From Thiodiazotropha sp040506775 (GTDB lineage: Bacteria > Pseudomonadota > Gammaproteobacteria > Chromatiales > Chromatiaceae), in contig JBEVWC010000020.1 of NCBI GenBank assembly GCA_040506775.1, positions 1 through 64,000 of the forward strand: a DNA stretch of 64,000 nt. Direction: 5' to 3'. The position numbers and the translations under genes are program-made. This document shows, one piece after another, positions 1 to 7,957 of this stretch. The notes under the pieces were generated by a model. The model was not told where the DNA came from. It did no database searches and saw only the letters and a list, made by a program, of their open reading frames with translations. Positions within the stretch are counted from its first letter, which is position 1. Each line of letters opens with the position of its first letter.

Positions 1-63
1 GCAAAGGGAGAGGACGTTTACCCGGAAAGGTTTGTGTTGTTTCCATCTGGATCAGTTTCTGCA

Positions 64-98
64 GGATCCCGGGTTACACTTCGTTTCACCCGGGCTAC
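64..98. repeat. Dispersed palindromic repeat, copy 1
   Basis: A 35-base element whose core is CCCGGGT, 13 bases, ACCCGGG. It recurs at 35813-35847 with a single difference (a/c). The design (GC-rich arms around a GAAACGAAGTG-type centre) resembles the short palindromes that are common between genes in gammaproteobacteria. No coding role is visible. Confidence 0.7.
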
Positions 99-134
99 AT
101 TTGAGCAGTTACGCCACACACTTGAATCGTGATT

Positions 135-226
135 CCCCTCTCCCCTTGCGGGAGAGGGGTATCAATCAAACTGTGAGCGAAGCGAACGCCACAACTCAAA
201 ACTAAAAACTAATAACTAAAAACTCA
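135..226. repeat. Composite intergenic repeat, copy 1
   Basis: Three blocks in order: a hairpin with arms CCCCTCTCC / GGGAGAGGGG around a TTGC centre (135-159), a GTGAGCGAAGCGAAC block (174-188), and an A-rich run of repeated AACTAAAAACT units (193-226). The same three blocks recur in the same order at 5543-5639. Nothing coding is seen in positions 1-236. Confidence 0.6.
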
Positions 227-236
227 CCCAAGTGTG

Positions 237-809
237 TCACTGCCGGATGCCTTCAATCGACAACACCAACTCCACATCCCGGGAAGCGGGCCCCAAATCA
301 AACGGGATACCGAAATCCGCCAGGGAGATGGTGGTGGTTCCCAGGAACCCCCGACGGTAGCCGCCCCAGGGATCATTGCCATGGCCAATCGATTCCACAT
401 CGATCACCACCGGCTTGGTCACCCCCCTCAAGGTCAGATCACCTTTGAGTACCGCCTTGCCGCCCGCGCTCTCTTCATAGGAAGTGGAGACGAATTTCGC
501 GGTGGGGTATTTGTCCACGTAGAGGAACTCCTCGCTGCGCAGATGTTTGTCCCGTTCGGCGTGATTGGAATCGACACTGGCCGGAACGATATCCACGCTG
601 ACCTTGGAGGCGGCGGGATTCTTTTCGTCATAACTGAAGTTACCGCTGAAATCATTGAAGCGGCCATACAGCCAGCTGTATCCCAGATGCTGGATACGGA
701 ACTGGATAAAGGCATGGGTACCCTGCCGGTCAATGGTGTAGTCTTCGGCATTCACGGACGGCACCCACAGGGTGGCAAGTAATAACAGAACAAGGGTTTT
801 GCGAATCAT
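237..809 (-). CDS. YceI family periplasmic protein
   Basis: YceI proteins are secreted lipocalin-fold proteins that bind isoprenoid lipids such as polyprenyl chains or quinone-like molecules. The start at 809 is chosen because a strong GGAGGA ribosome-binding site precedes it and the product (190 aa) then opens with a clean signal peptide (MIRKTLVLLLLATLWVPSVNA), cleaved before EDYTID. The YceI pattern is visible: a YTID beginning, the HAFIQFRIQHLGYSWLYGRF segment, the KHLRSEEFL stretch and a TLRGVTKPVVIDV strand near the C-terminus. It is the last gene of a run with pirin, cytochrome b561 and a flavodoxin-fold protein. YceI beside cytochrome b561 is also the E. coli yceJI arrangement. Family call is firm; the ligand is not known. 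Confidence 0.9.
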   Translation of the reverse strand: MIRKTLVLLLLATLWVPSVNAEDYTIDRQGTHAFIQFRIQHLGYSWLYGRFNDFSGNFSYDEKNPAASKVSVDIVPASVDSNHAERDKHLRSEEFLYVDKYPTAKFVSTSYEESAGGKAVLKGDLTLRGVTKPVVIDVESIGHGNDPWGGYRRGFLGTTTISLADFGIPFDLGPASRDVELVLSIEGIRQ

Positions 810-856
810 TGGATATTCCTCCAAGTGGTTGAGAAAAACGTGTAACCCGATGTGGG

Positions 857-1456
857 TCATGCGGCCTCACGACCGCGCTTGAATTGCTGGGTAATGGTGG
901 CAACCCGGGCGCCATAGGACTCCGCGGTCGCCAGGTCACCGCTCGACGGTGCAGCGGACGGATCCACCTGGAAACTGGCGGCCATGGGACCGATATAGGA
1001 ACCCACCCGGTTGGTGACCTCGGGTCCGGGACCCTCAAGACTGTTCATGCTGTCCGGATTACTGGCCGCGGGATGCAGGCCCAGACTGACAAAGATCATG
1101 CCCTGCTGCATGGCGTTGATCATCAGACCCACCAGGGTGTTGAGTTTGTCTCCGGAGAAGGAACTCGAGTTGGTGAAGGCACCCGCCACCTTGTCCTTCC
1201 AGGCCTGGGTAAACCACTTGCCCGCCGCCGCCTCGAGGAAGGTTTTCATACCGGCGGACATGCTGCCCATGTAGGTGGGCGCACCGAATATGATGGCATC
1301 CGCGGCATCCAGCCGGTCGAGATCGGCCCCGGCCTCCTCGACCGTGAGTAACAGGGCTTCCACCCCGGAGACAGACTTGGCGCCGGCCCATACGGCCTCG
1401 GCCTGGCGCTTGGTGTGGCCATAGCCACTGTGATAAACAATTGCGACGGTAGTCAT
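857..1456 (-). CDS. Flavodoxin-fold NAD(P)H:quinone oxidoreductase-like protein
   Basis: A 199-aa flavodoxin-fold protein of the NADPH-dependent FMN reductase/WrbA-like group. The FMN phosphate loop is seen as HSGYGHTKRQAE (about residues 9-20) and the second FMN-contacting loop as APTYMGSMSAGMKTFLE (about 58-74). WrbA-like enzymes reduce quinones by two electrons, avoiding semiquinones. The ATG at 1456 is preceded by AAGGAG at good spacing. The gene lies 47 bases upstream of yceI and 54 bases downstream of cytochrome b561, so it is probably in one transcript with them. The exact substrate (quinone, FMN or another acceptor) cannot be read from sequence, and the name wrbA is not assigned because orthology is untested. 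Confidence 0.8.
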   Translation of the reverse strand: MTTVAIVYHSGYGHTKRQAEAVWAGAKSVSGVEALLLTVEEAGADLDRLDAADAIIFGAPTYMGSMSAGMKTFLEAAAGKWFTQAWKDKVAGAFTNSSSFSGDKLNTLVGLMINAMQQGMIFVSLGLHPAASNPDSMNSLEGPGPEVTNRVGSYIGPMAASFQVDPSAAPSSGDLATAESYGARVATITQQFKRGREAA

Positions 1457-1510
1457 AACGACGTCTCCTTCGGTTGTGAATTCTTCAACGTAAATGCAGG
1501 TTCCGACCGG

Positions 1511-2056
1511 TTAGCGCCCGAACATGCGCATCAGGGTACGGTCACGGTCGATCCAGTGATGTTTCAATGCCGCCAGGGCATGCAGCACTGAGAGCACCAC
1601 CACGCTCCAGGCGAGATACAGATGCACCTTGCCCGCAATTTCCTCCTGTTGTTCGCGTCCGCTGATCAGCGCGGGCACTTCAAACCAGTCGAATACCTCC
1701 AGTCCGCGTCCATCCGCGGTCGATATGAGATAACCGCTGAACATGATGGCGAACAGAATCAGGTAGAGCAGTGCATGGGCCGATACCGCCGCCAGCCGTT
1801 CGTAGGGGCGGTGGGTCTGCAGATGCTCCGGGCGGGGATTGACCAGGCGCCATACCAGACGGAATGCCAGCACCATGAACAACATCACACCGATCCCCTT
1901 GTGCCACCAGGGCCCCAACCGGTACCAGGTGTCGTAATAGCCGAGACTGCGCATCCACAGACCCAGTCCGAACATGCCGTAGACGGTCAGGGCGACCCCC
2001 CAGTGCAGCGCGATGGCCACCGCGCCATAGCCTTGTCGATGATTGAAGACGTGCAT
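1511..2056 (-). CDS. Cytochrome b561 (CybB/YceJ-type) membrane protein
   Basis: A 181-aa four-helix integral membrane protein of the bacterial cytochrome b561 family. Hydrophobic helices occupy about residues 11-31, 49-69, 91-112 and 144-163. Candidate b-heme ligands are histidines in ALHWG (helix 1), WWHKGIG (helix 2) and VVLSVLHALAALKHH (helix 4). Such proteins move electrons between quinol and an acceptor across the inner membrane. The start codon overlaps the pirin stop (ATGA), indicating translational coupling. The neighbours (pirin, flavodoxin-fold reductase, YceI) fit a quinone-redox or redox-stress theme, which is an inference. Confidence 0.85.
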   Translation of the reverse strand: MHVFNHRQGYGAVAIALHWGVALTVYGMFGLGLWMRSLGYYDTWYRLGPWWHKGIGVMLFMVLAFRLVWRLVNPRPEHLQTHRPYERLAAVSAHALLYLILFAIMFSGYLISTADGRGLEVFDWFEVPALISGREQQEEIAGKVHLYLAWSVVVLSVLHALAALKHHWIDRDRTLMRMFGR

Positions 2057-2901
2057 CAGAAACGACCCTCCTGGTAGTCCTGAAAAGCCTGCCTGAGCTC
2101 CGCTTCGTTGTTCATCACAAACGGACCACGGCGTGCCACGGGTTCACGTAACGGCATACCCGCGATGAGCAGAAAACGGCTGGTTTCATCGGCCTTGACT
2201 TCAATACGTTCCCCCTCGCCCATGACGGCCAGATGATGGGGTTTGATACTCACCCCGTCGACCCGGATCAGACCGTCCACCGGATACAGGAAACCCTGAA
2301 AATCCGCGCTGACCGGTTCAATCAGTTCCTCTCCGGCGGGCAGTGTCACGTCAAAGAAGATCACCGGGGTCACCAGTTCCCGAACCGGCCCCTGGGTACC
2401 CAGGGAGGTCTCACCCGCAACGACCCGGATCTCGGTGCCGTTGTCGCGGGATTCCAGGGCCACCTCGTCCCGCTCGAACTCCTGATAACGGGGAGCGTTC
2501 ATCTTGTGCGTCGAGGGCAGATTCACCCACAGCTGAAATCCGGCCAGCAGCCCCTCCCGCTGACGCGGCATCTCGGAATGCACGATGCCCCGGCCCGCGG
2601 TCATCCACTGCACGCCTCCTGCCGAAAGTGTGCCGCTGTGCCCCGCGTTGTCCTTGTGCGCCATCTCCCCGGCGAGCAGGTAGGTGACGGTCTCGAATCC
2701 CCGGTGGGGATGCGGCGGAAAACCGGCGATATAATCATCCGGGTCATCGGAGCGGAAATGATCCAGCATCAGGAAGGGATCCAGCTGGGGCAGTTGCGGA
2801 CCACCGATGAGACGGGTCAAACGCACCCCGGCGCCATCCGAGGTCTCGAGTCCGGGCAGAATCCGGATCACGTTTCGATTCAGTTGCGTCACGGCCTGCA
2901 T
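2056..2901 (-). CDS. Pirin family protein
   Basis: A 281-aa bicupin of the pirin family. The N-terminal cupin carries the metal-site pattern FPPHPHRGFETVTYLLAGE and the later GRGIVHSE motif. Bacterial pirins have been reported as quercetin dioxygenases or as modulators of metabolic enzymes; here the substrate is unknown. The start at 2901 (MQAVTQLNRN) is preferred to one 33 bases upstream because an AGGAGG ribosome-binding site lies directly before it. It is the first gene of a minus-strand unit (pirin, cytochrome b561, flavodoxin-fold protein, YceI) and diverges from a LysR regulator across a 126-base gap. That layout suggests LysR control of the unit. Confidence 0.9.
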   Translation of the reverse strand: MQAVTQLNRNVIRILPGLETSDGAGVRLTRLIGGPQLPQLDPFLMLDHFRSDDPDDYIAGFPPHPHRGFETVTYLLAGEMAHKDNAGHSGTLSAGGVQWMTAGRGIVHSEMPRQREGLLAGFQLWVNLPSTHKMNAPRYQEFERDEVALESRDNGTEIRVVAGETSLGTQGPVRELVTPVIFFDVTLPAGEELIEPVSADFQGFLYPVDGLIRVDGVSIKPHHLAVMGEGERIEVKADETSRFLLIAGMPLREPVARRGPFVMNNEAELRQAFQDYQEGRF

Positions 2902-2957
2902 GTCAGCCTCCTGTGCCCAAAGGCAGTAATTCATGAGTAGTTAAGTAGGATTTTAGA

Positions 2958-3014
2958 TTGCATATTTCAGGGATAAAGACCAATATTCAGGAATCACTAT
3001 TGCAATTTCAGCAA
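2958..3014. promoter_or_regulatory. Candidate LysR operator: two similar repeats in the divergent region
   Basis: TTGCATATTTCAGGG (2958-2972) and TTGCAATTTCAGCAA (3000-3014) lie 42 bases apart, about four helical turns. The second contains TTGC-N7-GCAA, which fits the T-N11-A form of LysR sites. Both lie between the pirin start and the LysR start, where autoregulatory LysR sites are expected. Binding is inferred. Confidence 0.4.
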
Positions 3015-3027
3015 CAATCAACCCGTC

Positions 3028-3942
3028 ATGAACCGTCTGGAATCCTTGGAAAGCTTTGTTGCCGTGGTCGAATCGGGCCGCTTCAGCACCGCGGCTGAGC
3101 GACTGGGCATTGGCAAGTCGGTAATCAGCCGACGGGTCTCCGAACTCGAGGATCACCTGGGCGCCCTGCTGCTGCATCGCACCACGCGCCAGCTGTCCTT
3201 GACCGAGGCGGGTCGCGCCTTCTACCCCCGTGCGGTACAGGTCCTGGAAGATCTGTCAGACGCGGAACAGTCAGTCTCCCAGGCGCAACAGGAGCTCAGC
3301 GGGCGGATCCGCCTCGCCGCCCCGCTGACGTTCGGTCAGCTGCATCTGGCTCCCGCATTGACGGCCTTCATGGAGCAGCACCCCAAGGTGATACTGGATG
3401 CGGATTTCAACGACAGTGAGGTCAATCTGATACAGGAGGGCATCGATCTGGCCCTGCGCATCGGGGAATTGGCCGACTCCAGTATGGTGGCGCGCCCGTT
3501 GGCGCCGATCCGCCTGCTGGCCTGCGCCAGCCCCGGCTATCTGGCAAAACACGGTATTCCGCAAACCCCCCAGGATCTGGAGCAGCACCAGGGACTTTGC
3601 TACAGCAACATGCCGGAACCCCAGAAGTGGCGTTTTATCGACAGCACAGGACGTGGCCTGAACATACGCATCCCATTACGCATGCAGGCGAACAATGGTC
3701 AGATTCTGCTGGAGGCCGCGGCCGCGGGACACGGCATCTGTCTGACACCCACCTTCATCGCCTATCAGGCGATTCTCGAGGGACGCCTGGTACGAATCCT
3801 CGAGGATTACCAGAGTCCGGCCGCAACCGCTTATGCCATCTATCCCAATCGCCGCTTCATTCCACAGCGGGTACGGGCGTTCGCGGACTACCTTCGCGAT
3901 CTGTACGGCGACCAGCCCTACTGGGACGAAGGCATCTTTTGA
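3028..3942 (+). CDS. LysR family transcriptional regulator
   Basis: A 304-aa LysR regulator. Residues 1-60 form the winged helix-turn-helix (MNRLESLESFVAVVESGRFSTAAERLGIGKSVISRRVSELEDHLG, here described by its key AAERLGIGKSVISRRVSELE part), followed by a linker helix and a periplasmic-binding-protein-like effector domain from about residue 90. The sequence resembles the LysR subgroup linked to quinone, aromatic or oxidative-stress genes, but the effector is unknown. It diverges from the pirin-cytochrome b561-flavodoxin-yceI unit and is likely to control it and itself. No clear Shine-Dalgarno precedes the ATG. It is convergent with folD, whose stop abuts this one. Confidence 0.92.
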   Translation: MNRLESLESFVAVVESGRFSTAAERLGIGKSVISRRVSELEDHLGALLLHRTTRQLSLTEAGRAFYPRAVQVLEDLSDAEQSVSQAQQELSGRIRLAAPLTFGQLHLAPALTAFMEQHPKVILDADFNDSEVNLIQEGIDLALRIGELADSSMVARPLAPIRLLACASPGYLAKHGIPQTPQDLEQHQGLCYSNMPEPQKWRFIDSTGRGLNIRIPLRMQANNGQILLEAAAAGHGICLTPTFIAYQAILEGRLVRILEDYQSPAATAYAIYPNRRFIPQRVRAFADYLRDLYGDQPYWDEGIF

Positions 3943-4806
3943 TCAAACCTCACCACACGCACCCAGGGTTTTCTCACCCGCCTCGACGCATTGATAAATG
4001 AGCGTATTGATAGTCATGGGACCCACACCGCCGGGCACCGGCGTATAGGCACTGACACGATCGATAAGCGGGGCCATCTCGATATCCCCAACGCCTCCCG
4101 GGTGATAACCCGCATCCACAACCACTGCGCCATCCTTGACCCACTCTGCTTTGATATATTCCCGTCTACCCAGTGCACCTACCACGACATCCGCTGTTTT
4201 GATGATGCCCGGTAGGTCTTTGGTTTTCGAATGACACACGGTTACCGTCGCATTGGCATTCAGCAGCATCATGGCCATGGGTTTCCCCAGGATCGGGCTC
4301 CGACCCACAATCACCGCATGCCTGCCCTCAAGGGGAATCTCATAGGCCTGCAGGAGACGCATGATCCCTTTGGGCGTTGCGCAGCCATAAGCCGGTTCAT
4401 TCATCGACATCCGGCCGAATCCCAGGCAGGTCACTCCATCAACATCCTTGCCAATATCGATTGCATCAAAACAGCTTCTCTCATCGATCTGTGAAGGTAC
4501 GGGATGTTGCAGAAGAATGCCGTGAACATCAGGATCCCTGTTCAAACGCTCAATTTCATCCTTAAGCCTCTGGGTGGTCGTATCCTGGGGCAGAACCACA
4601 CTCAGAGAACCCATGCCAACACGCTGACAGGCATTGGCTTTCATCTTCACGTAGGTCGCAGACGCAGGGTCGTCTCCGACAAGGATCGTGGCCAGTGTGG
4701 GTGGCTCACCACCACGGCCTTTTGCCTTGAGAGCGGCAACTCTTCCGGATAATTCCTGTTCGAACTTTTTCGCGAGTGCTTTACCATCGAGCAATATTGT
4801 TGTCAT
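3943..4806 (-). CDS. folD: Bifunctional methylenetetrahydrofolate dehydrogenase / cyclohydrolase
   Basis: FolD oxidises 5,10-methylene-THF to methenyl-THF with NADP and hydrolyses it to 10-formyl-THF, supplying one-carbon units for purines and fMet. The 287-aa length is normal. Seen in the sequence: ATILVGDDPASATYVKMKANAC with the substrate-binding YVKMK motif near residue 52, the HGILLQHPVPSQID region, the DVDGVTCLGFGRM segment, the NADP-binding GRSPILGKPMAMML motif near residue 168 and the C-terminal PVPGGVGPMTINTL signature. It stands alone, convergent with the LysR gene with no gap between stops. Confidence 0.97.
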   Translation of the reverse strand: MTTILLDGKALAKKFEQELSGRVAALKAKGRGGEPPTLATILVGDDPASATYVKMKANACQRVGMGSLSVVLPQDTTTQRLKDEIERLNRDPDVHGILLQHPVPSQIDERSCFDAIDIGKDVDGVTCLGFGRMSMNEPAYGCATPKGIMRLLQAYEIPLEGRHAVIVGRSPILGKPMAMMLLNANATVTVCHSKTKDLPGIIKTADVVVGALGRREYIKAEWVKDGAVVVDAGYHPGGVGDIEMAPLIDRVSAYTPVPGGVGPMTINTLIYQCVEAGEKTLGACGEV

Positions 4807-4949
4807 AGCATTTTATCCAGCGCTTTGATTTTTCAGTTGCAGAACAGAGTGGTTTTTAACGATGCCGAATCAAGCAATGGGCCAGGGAATGAATCAGCCT
4901 CGATCAGGCATCACAGGACCTAACTCACGTGACCCGGCCCAACCAAACC

Positions 4950-5309
4950 TCAATCGGCCGAGGCGTCTTCACTGACTCCGTCAAACAACTCCTGCAGAAA
5001 TTGTTCATCGATCACATCCCGCTTGAGCAGGTCCTGCGCATCCTGCCAGGAATCCGCCCCGGCTTGCATCTTAGCCAACAGCCTTTGCCGATAACCTTGC
5101 AGTATCGACAGCACTTCATCGCGGGAGAAATCCTGCTTGAGCTGAACACGCGGTTTTCCGCTCTCATCCTGTAGGGTTACTTCAGCAGACCGGCGGATCA
5201 TGCAACTTCGTCCCGTGCCCTCTTCAGAGGCGGTCATGATTCCGGTTTTGGTGTAACGCCGGCCTTCGAAGAAAAAACTCTGACCTATGGGTACCTGGGG
5301 AAAACGCAT
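4950..5309 (-). CDS. Conserved-looking hypothetical protein (119 aa)
   Basis: I do not recognise a family. The product is a soluble, acidic 119-aa protein. The first half (VPIGQSFFFEGRRYTKTGI) looks like a small beta domain, and the second half (from about residue 56) is predicted helical and rich in Gln, Asp and Glu. There is no signal peptide or membrane segment. A single cysteine lies at about position 36. It follows folD on the same strand side but is separated by 143 bases, and a 418-base repeat-bearing gap lies upstream. Protein-like composition and the absence of a better frame support it as a gene. Confidence 0.65.
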   Translation of the reverse strand: MRFPQVPIGQSFFFEGRRYTKTGIMTASEEGTGRSCMIRRSAEVTLQDESGKPRVQLKQDFSRDEVLSILQGYRQRLLAKMQAGADSWQDAQDLLKRDVIDEQFLQELFDGVSEDASAD

Positions 5310-5727
5310 GCCCGCCTCAATGGTGATCTGATTATTATGAACCCGGCATCTGGATGCGCCATGTTAAGCCGAATCCTGTCCTTTAAAATTACCTGATTAC
5401 CCTTGAGACACGGCTATTGAATGCGCCTCAAGGAGTCGTTTTAAGTGTTGAGTTTTTTCGACCCATGCTCTGCATGGGAACGCCTATCGACATCACATTG
5501 CATTACCCAAACCTGTCAGGCATGCGCAGACCCGGTATTGAGCCCCCTCTCCCTTGCGGGAGAGGACCAGGGAGAGGGGGTAGTGAATCCGTGAGCGCAG
5601 CGAACACATAAACTCAAAACTCATCACTCACAACTCAACACTTTTCATACCACGATCCAATTCTCGAATCGAGTGTCAGCCTGGCTGATCATGCTGGATA
5701 ATCTGGTGAGATTCTATTGATGGGGAT
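5310..5727. other. Intergenic gap with composite repeat
   Basis: No gene is supported here. A 64-codon plus-strand frame at 5417-5611 runs through the repeat and is rejected. The region holds copy 2 of the composite repeat and AT-rich sequence on both sides of it. Confidence 0.6.
5543..5639. repeat. Composite intergenic repeat, copy 2
   Basis: Contains CCCCCTCTCCCTTGCGGGAG with a second GGGAGAGGGGG arm (5543-5580), GTGAGCGCAGCGAAC (5591-5605) and an A-rich AACTCAAAACTCATCACTCA-like tail (5611-5639). The order of blocks matches 135-226. Confidence 0.6.
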
Positions 5728-7320
5728 TCAAGGATGGAGATCCCGGTCAGCCTGCATGAATCGTTGCAGCAGCGTGGCCATGAAGCCCTGGGGTGGAAAG
5801 GATTCGGTCTCGACCCGGACCACCCGGGACTGTTCTTCCGGGTTCAGCTGTTCACAACTTCGGCGCTGCAATTCAAGCACTGAGAGATCCGCTTCGGATG
5901 CATCCTCACCGGCCTGACTGCGTCTGAGTACACGCGCCTCGAGGGTTTCATCCCGGGCATGACAATCCACGATCAACACCGGGACACCGAGACGTCTGGC
6001 CATCTCCAGGAAGAGTGTCCGCTGCCACTGTTTCAGAAACGCCGCATCCACGATGACCGAATAACCCGCCTGTAGCAGATGCTTCGCCTGTCCGCTCAGA
6101 TGCGCATAGGTGGTTCGGTTCGCGGCCTCGGAATAGCGCTGAGCGGAGTCCCCATCCTTCCCGTCCCGTGTGTTTGGGAAGAGACGTTTGCGTTCCACAT
6201 CTGAGCGCAGGCGAATCGCCATCAGTTGCTCCGACATCCAGTCACTCACGGTGGTCTTGCCGGAACCGGACAGCCCGTGGGTCAGGGTCAGGGAAGCCGG
6301 TGGATGCCGGGTCAACTCCTCCGCCAGTTCGATGTACTGCTGATACTCCTCGAGTTGCGCCTTCTGTGACTGGGCTGAGAGTCCCGGCTGAAACGCCCGG
6401 ATCGCATGCACCTTGGCCCGCACCATGGCGCGATAGCACTGGTAAAGACTCAGCAACGGCAACCCGGCATAGTCCCCGGTGCAGGCCAGATACTGGTTCA
6501 ACAGGCGCGAGGAGGCTGCGTTCATGCCCCGGTACTGCAGATCCATGAGCAGGAAAGCGAGATCGTTGAGGGTGTCGATCCAACGCAGCTCGGGATTGAA
6601 TTCAATACCGTCGAAGGGGGTGATACGCCCCTCGAAGCGGGTGATGTTGCCAAGGTGTAGATCACCATGACACTCCCGTATCCGGCCGCTCTCAGCCCGT
6701 TCCTCCAGCAGTGTCTGGTGTTGCAGCGCCTGTTGATCCAGCCAGGTCTGCAGGCGGTTGAGCCGCTCCACATGTAACAGCGGCTGTTTCAGCGCCCGCA
6801 GGGTCTGAAAGTTGTCCCGCATCGGCTTGAGGATGGTTTCGACGGCGGTGTATTCGGGATTCGAGCAGACCTCGGCCGTTTGATGAAAATCCGCGATCAG
6901 CCTTGCCAGTTCATCAATCGTATCCCGTTCCAGCATTTGCCGGTCAAGCAGATCCTCCTGACGGAAGCGGCGCATTTTCACCGCGTACTCCAGGGGTTCT
7001 CCGGATTCGATCACCTCCGGCTGATCCACGTCACCGCCAATCCCGACCACGCCAACATAGAGTGCAGGCGCCAGACGCCGATTCAGGCGAACCTCTTCCT
7101 CGCAACACAGGCGACGCTTTTCGAGGGTGGAGAAATCGAGAAACCCGAGATTCACCGGCTTCTTGATCTTGTAGACAAAGTCCCCGGCAAGCAGGAGATG
7201 GGAAATATGGGTCTCGATATGCTCGACAGAGTCCTGCCCCGCACCCAACCCCCCGGGATTCGCGATGAGCTGCCGGACCAGTGCGTTCTGCTGATCTGTC
7301 TCAACGACCTGGGAAAACAT
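5728..7320 (-). CDS. Fusion of aminoglycoside phosphotransferase-like and P-loop kinase-like domains
   Basis: A protein of about 530 aa with two domains. The first (to about residue 330) is kinase-like, with the catalytic-loop pattern CHGDLHLGNI near residue 217 and FDGIEFNPELRWIDTLNDLAFL after it, as in aminoglycoside/choline kinases. The second has a P-loop, GLSGSGKTT, near residue 348, followed by LRSDVERKRLF, like zeta-toxin or gluconate-kinase-type P-loop proteins. This architecture is a known conserved bacterial family without a settled function. The start at 7320 (MFSQVVETD) is chosen over upstream Met codons because the upstream residues do not look structured; no strong ribosome-binding site decides it. 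Antibiotic resistance should not be inferred from the domain name. Confidence 0.85.
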   Translation of the reverse strand: MFSQVVETDQQNALVRQLIANPGGLGAGQDSVEHIETHISHLLLAGDFVYKIKKPVNLGFLDFSTLEKRRLCCEEEVRLNRRLAPALYVGVVGIGGDVDQPEVIESGEPLEYAVKMRRFRQEDLLDRQMLERDTIDELARLIADFHQTAEVCSNPEYTAVETILKPMRDNFQTLRALKQPLLHVERLNRLQTWLDQQALQHQTLLEERAESGRIRECHGDLHLGNITRFEGRITPFDGIEFNPELRWIDTLNDLAFLLMDLQYRGMNAASSRLLNQYLACTGDYAGLPLLSLYQCYRAMVRAKVHAIRAFQPGLSAQSQKAQLEEYQQYIELAEELTRHPPASLTLTHGLSGSGKTTVSDWMSEQLMAIRLRSDVERKRLFPNTRDGKDGDSAQRYSEAANRTTYAHLSGQAKHLLQAGYSVIVDAAFLKQWQRTLFLEMARRLGVPVLIVDCHARDETLEARVLRRSQAGEDASEADLSVLELQRRSCEQLNPEEQSRVVRVETESFPPQGFMATLLQRFMQADRDLHP

Positions 7321-7479
7321 CAGCGTATTCCGGTCACAGACCATACCTCGACAAAGCACGGCACAGGCGGGAGGATCGTAGCTGTGTGATTCCCGTTGTA
7401 CCGCGTGAGAACAGATCCTTCAGAATCTTCACCGGTCAGAGTGGCAATGAAGTCAATTAAGAGATACACCCGCGGTCCC

Positions 7480-7508
7480 TTGACTTAATATTAGATAGTG
7501 CTAATATA
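7480..7508 (+). promoter_or_regulatory. Promoter with palindromic operator upstream of DUF2892 gene
   Basis: A -35-like TTGACT (7480-7485) is followed by an inverted repeat ATATTAG-N6-CTAATAT (7488-7494 and 7501-7507). It covers the spacer and the likely -10 (TAATAT, 7502-7507, 16-base spacer). AT-rich ATTAG/CTAAT palindromes over the -10 are characteristic of ArsR-type BigR/YgaV repressors that sense reactive sulfur. The downstream DUF2892 gene fits the known BigR regulon. No such repressor gene is in the window. Confidence 0.6.
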
Positions 7509-7616
7509 CAGCGCACTTTCGATCGTAGGCAGTCTGTGGCGATCATTATGACCGTCAACCGAGCACGCTCGGATGACACCTTACGAACCTGATACTGATA
7601 GTTTAGAGGCAAATTC

Positions 7617-7817
7617 ATGAATATCGACCGCATTGTCCTAGCCTTTGCCGGCTTTGCAATCCTGTTGAGCGTCACCCTTTCCCAGATCCATCACCCCTAC
7701 TGGCTCTATTTCACCGCTTTCGTCGGCCTGAATCTGCTGCAGTCCGCCTTCACCGGCTTCTGCCCTCTGGCCACGATTCTCAAAAAGATGGGGAAAAACA
7801 GCGGTTCCGCGTTCTGA
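7617..7817 (+). CDS. DUF2892 small inner-membrane protein
   Basis: A 66-aa protein with two hydrophobic helices (about residues 4-22 and 27-46) and the DUF2892 pattern MNIDRIVLAFAGFAIL ... FVGLNLLQSAFTGFCPLATILKKMG. The single cysteine lies in the conserved GFCP motif. DUF2892 forms the membrane part of the rhodanese YgaP and is often found as a stand-alone protein beside sulfur-handling genes. A weak AGAGGC ribosome-binding site lies 7 bases before the ATG. The upstream palindromic operator suggests induction by reactive sulfur species. It stands alone, followed by the 3' end of rimO on the other strand. Confidence 0.85.
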   Translation: MNIDRIVLAFAGFAILLSVTLSQIHHPYWLYFTAFVGLNLLQSAFTGFCPLATILKKMGKNSGSAF

Positions 7818-7957
7818 TCACGCACATTTGACCGACTGAATCGATTACAGCCTTGGTTGGCAGGGCGCAGGGACGCGCCAAATTCAATCCGCCTACGGGT
7901 CTCGCAAAAAATGTCCCAAAATACGCCGGATTGGGATGATTGGTTTTTTCCGCGGCC

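Noticed and set aside
5417..5611. Short plus-strand frame in the repeat region
   Set aside because: It runs through the composite repeat and has no ribosome-binding site, so it is not supported as a gene.
5728..7320. Aminoglycoside resistance gene
   Set aside because: Only the kinase-like fold is shared; the fusion to a P-loop domain belongs to a general conserved family with no demonstrated link to antibiotics.
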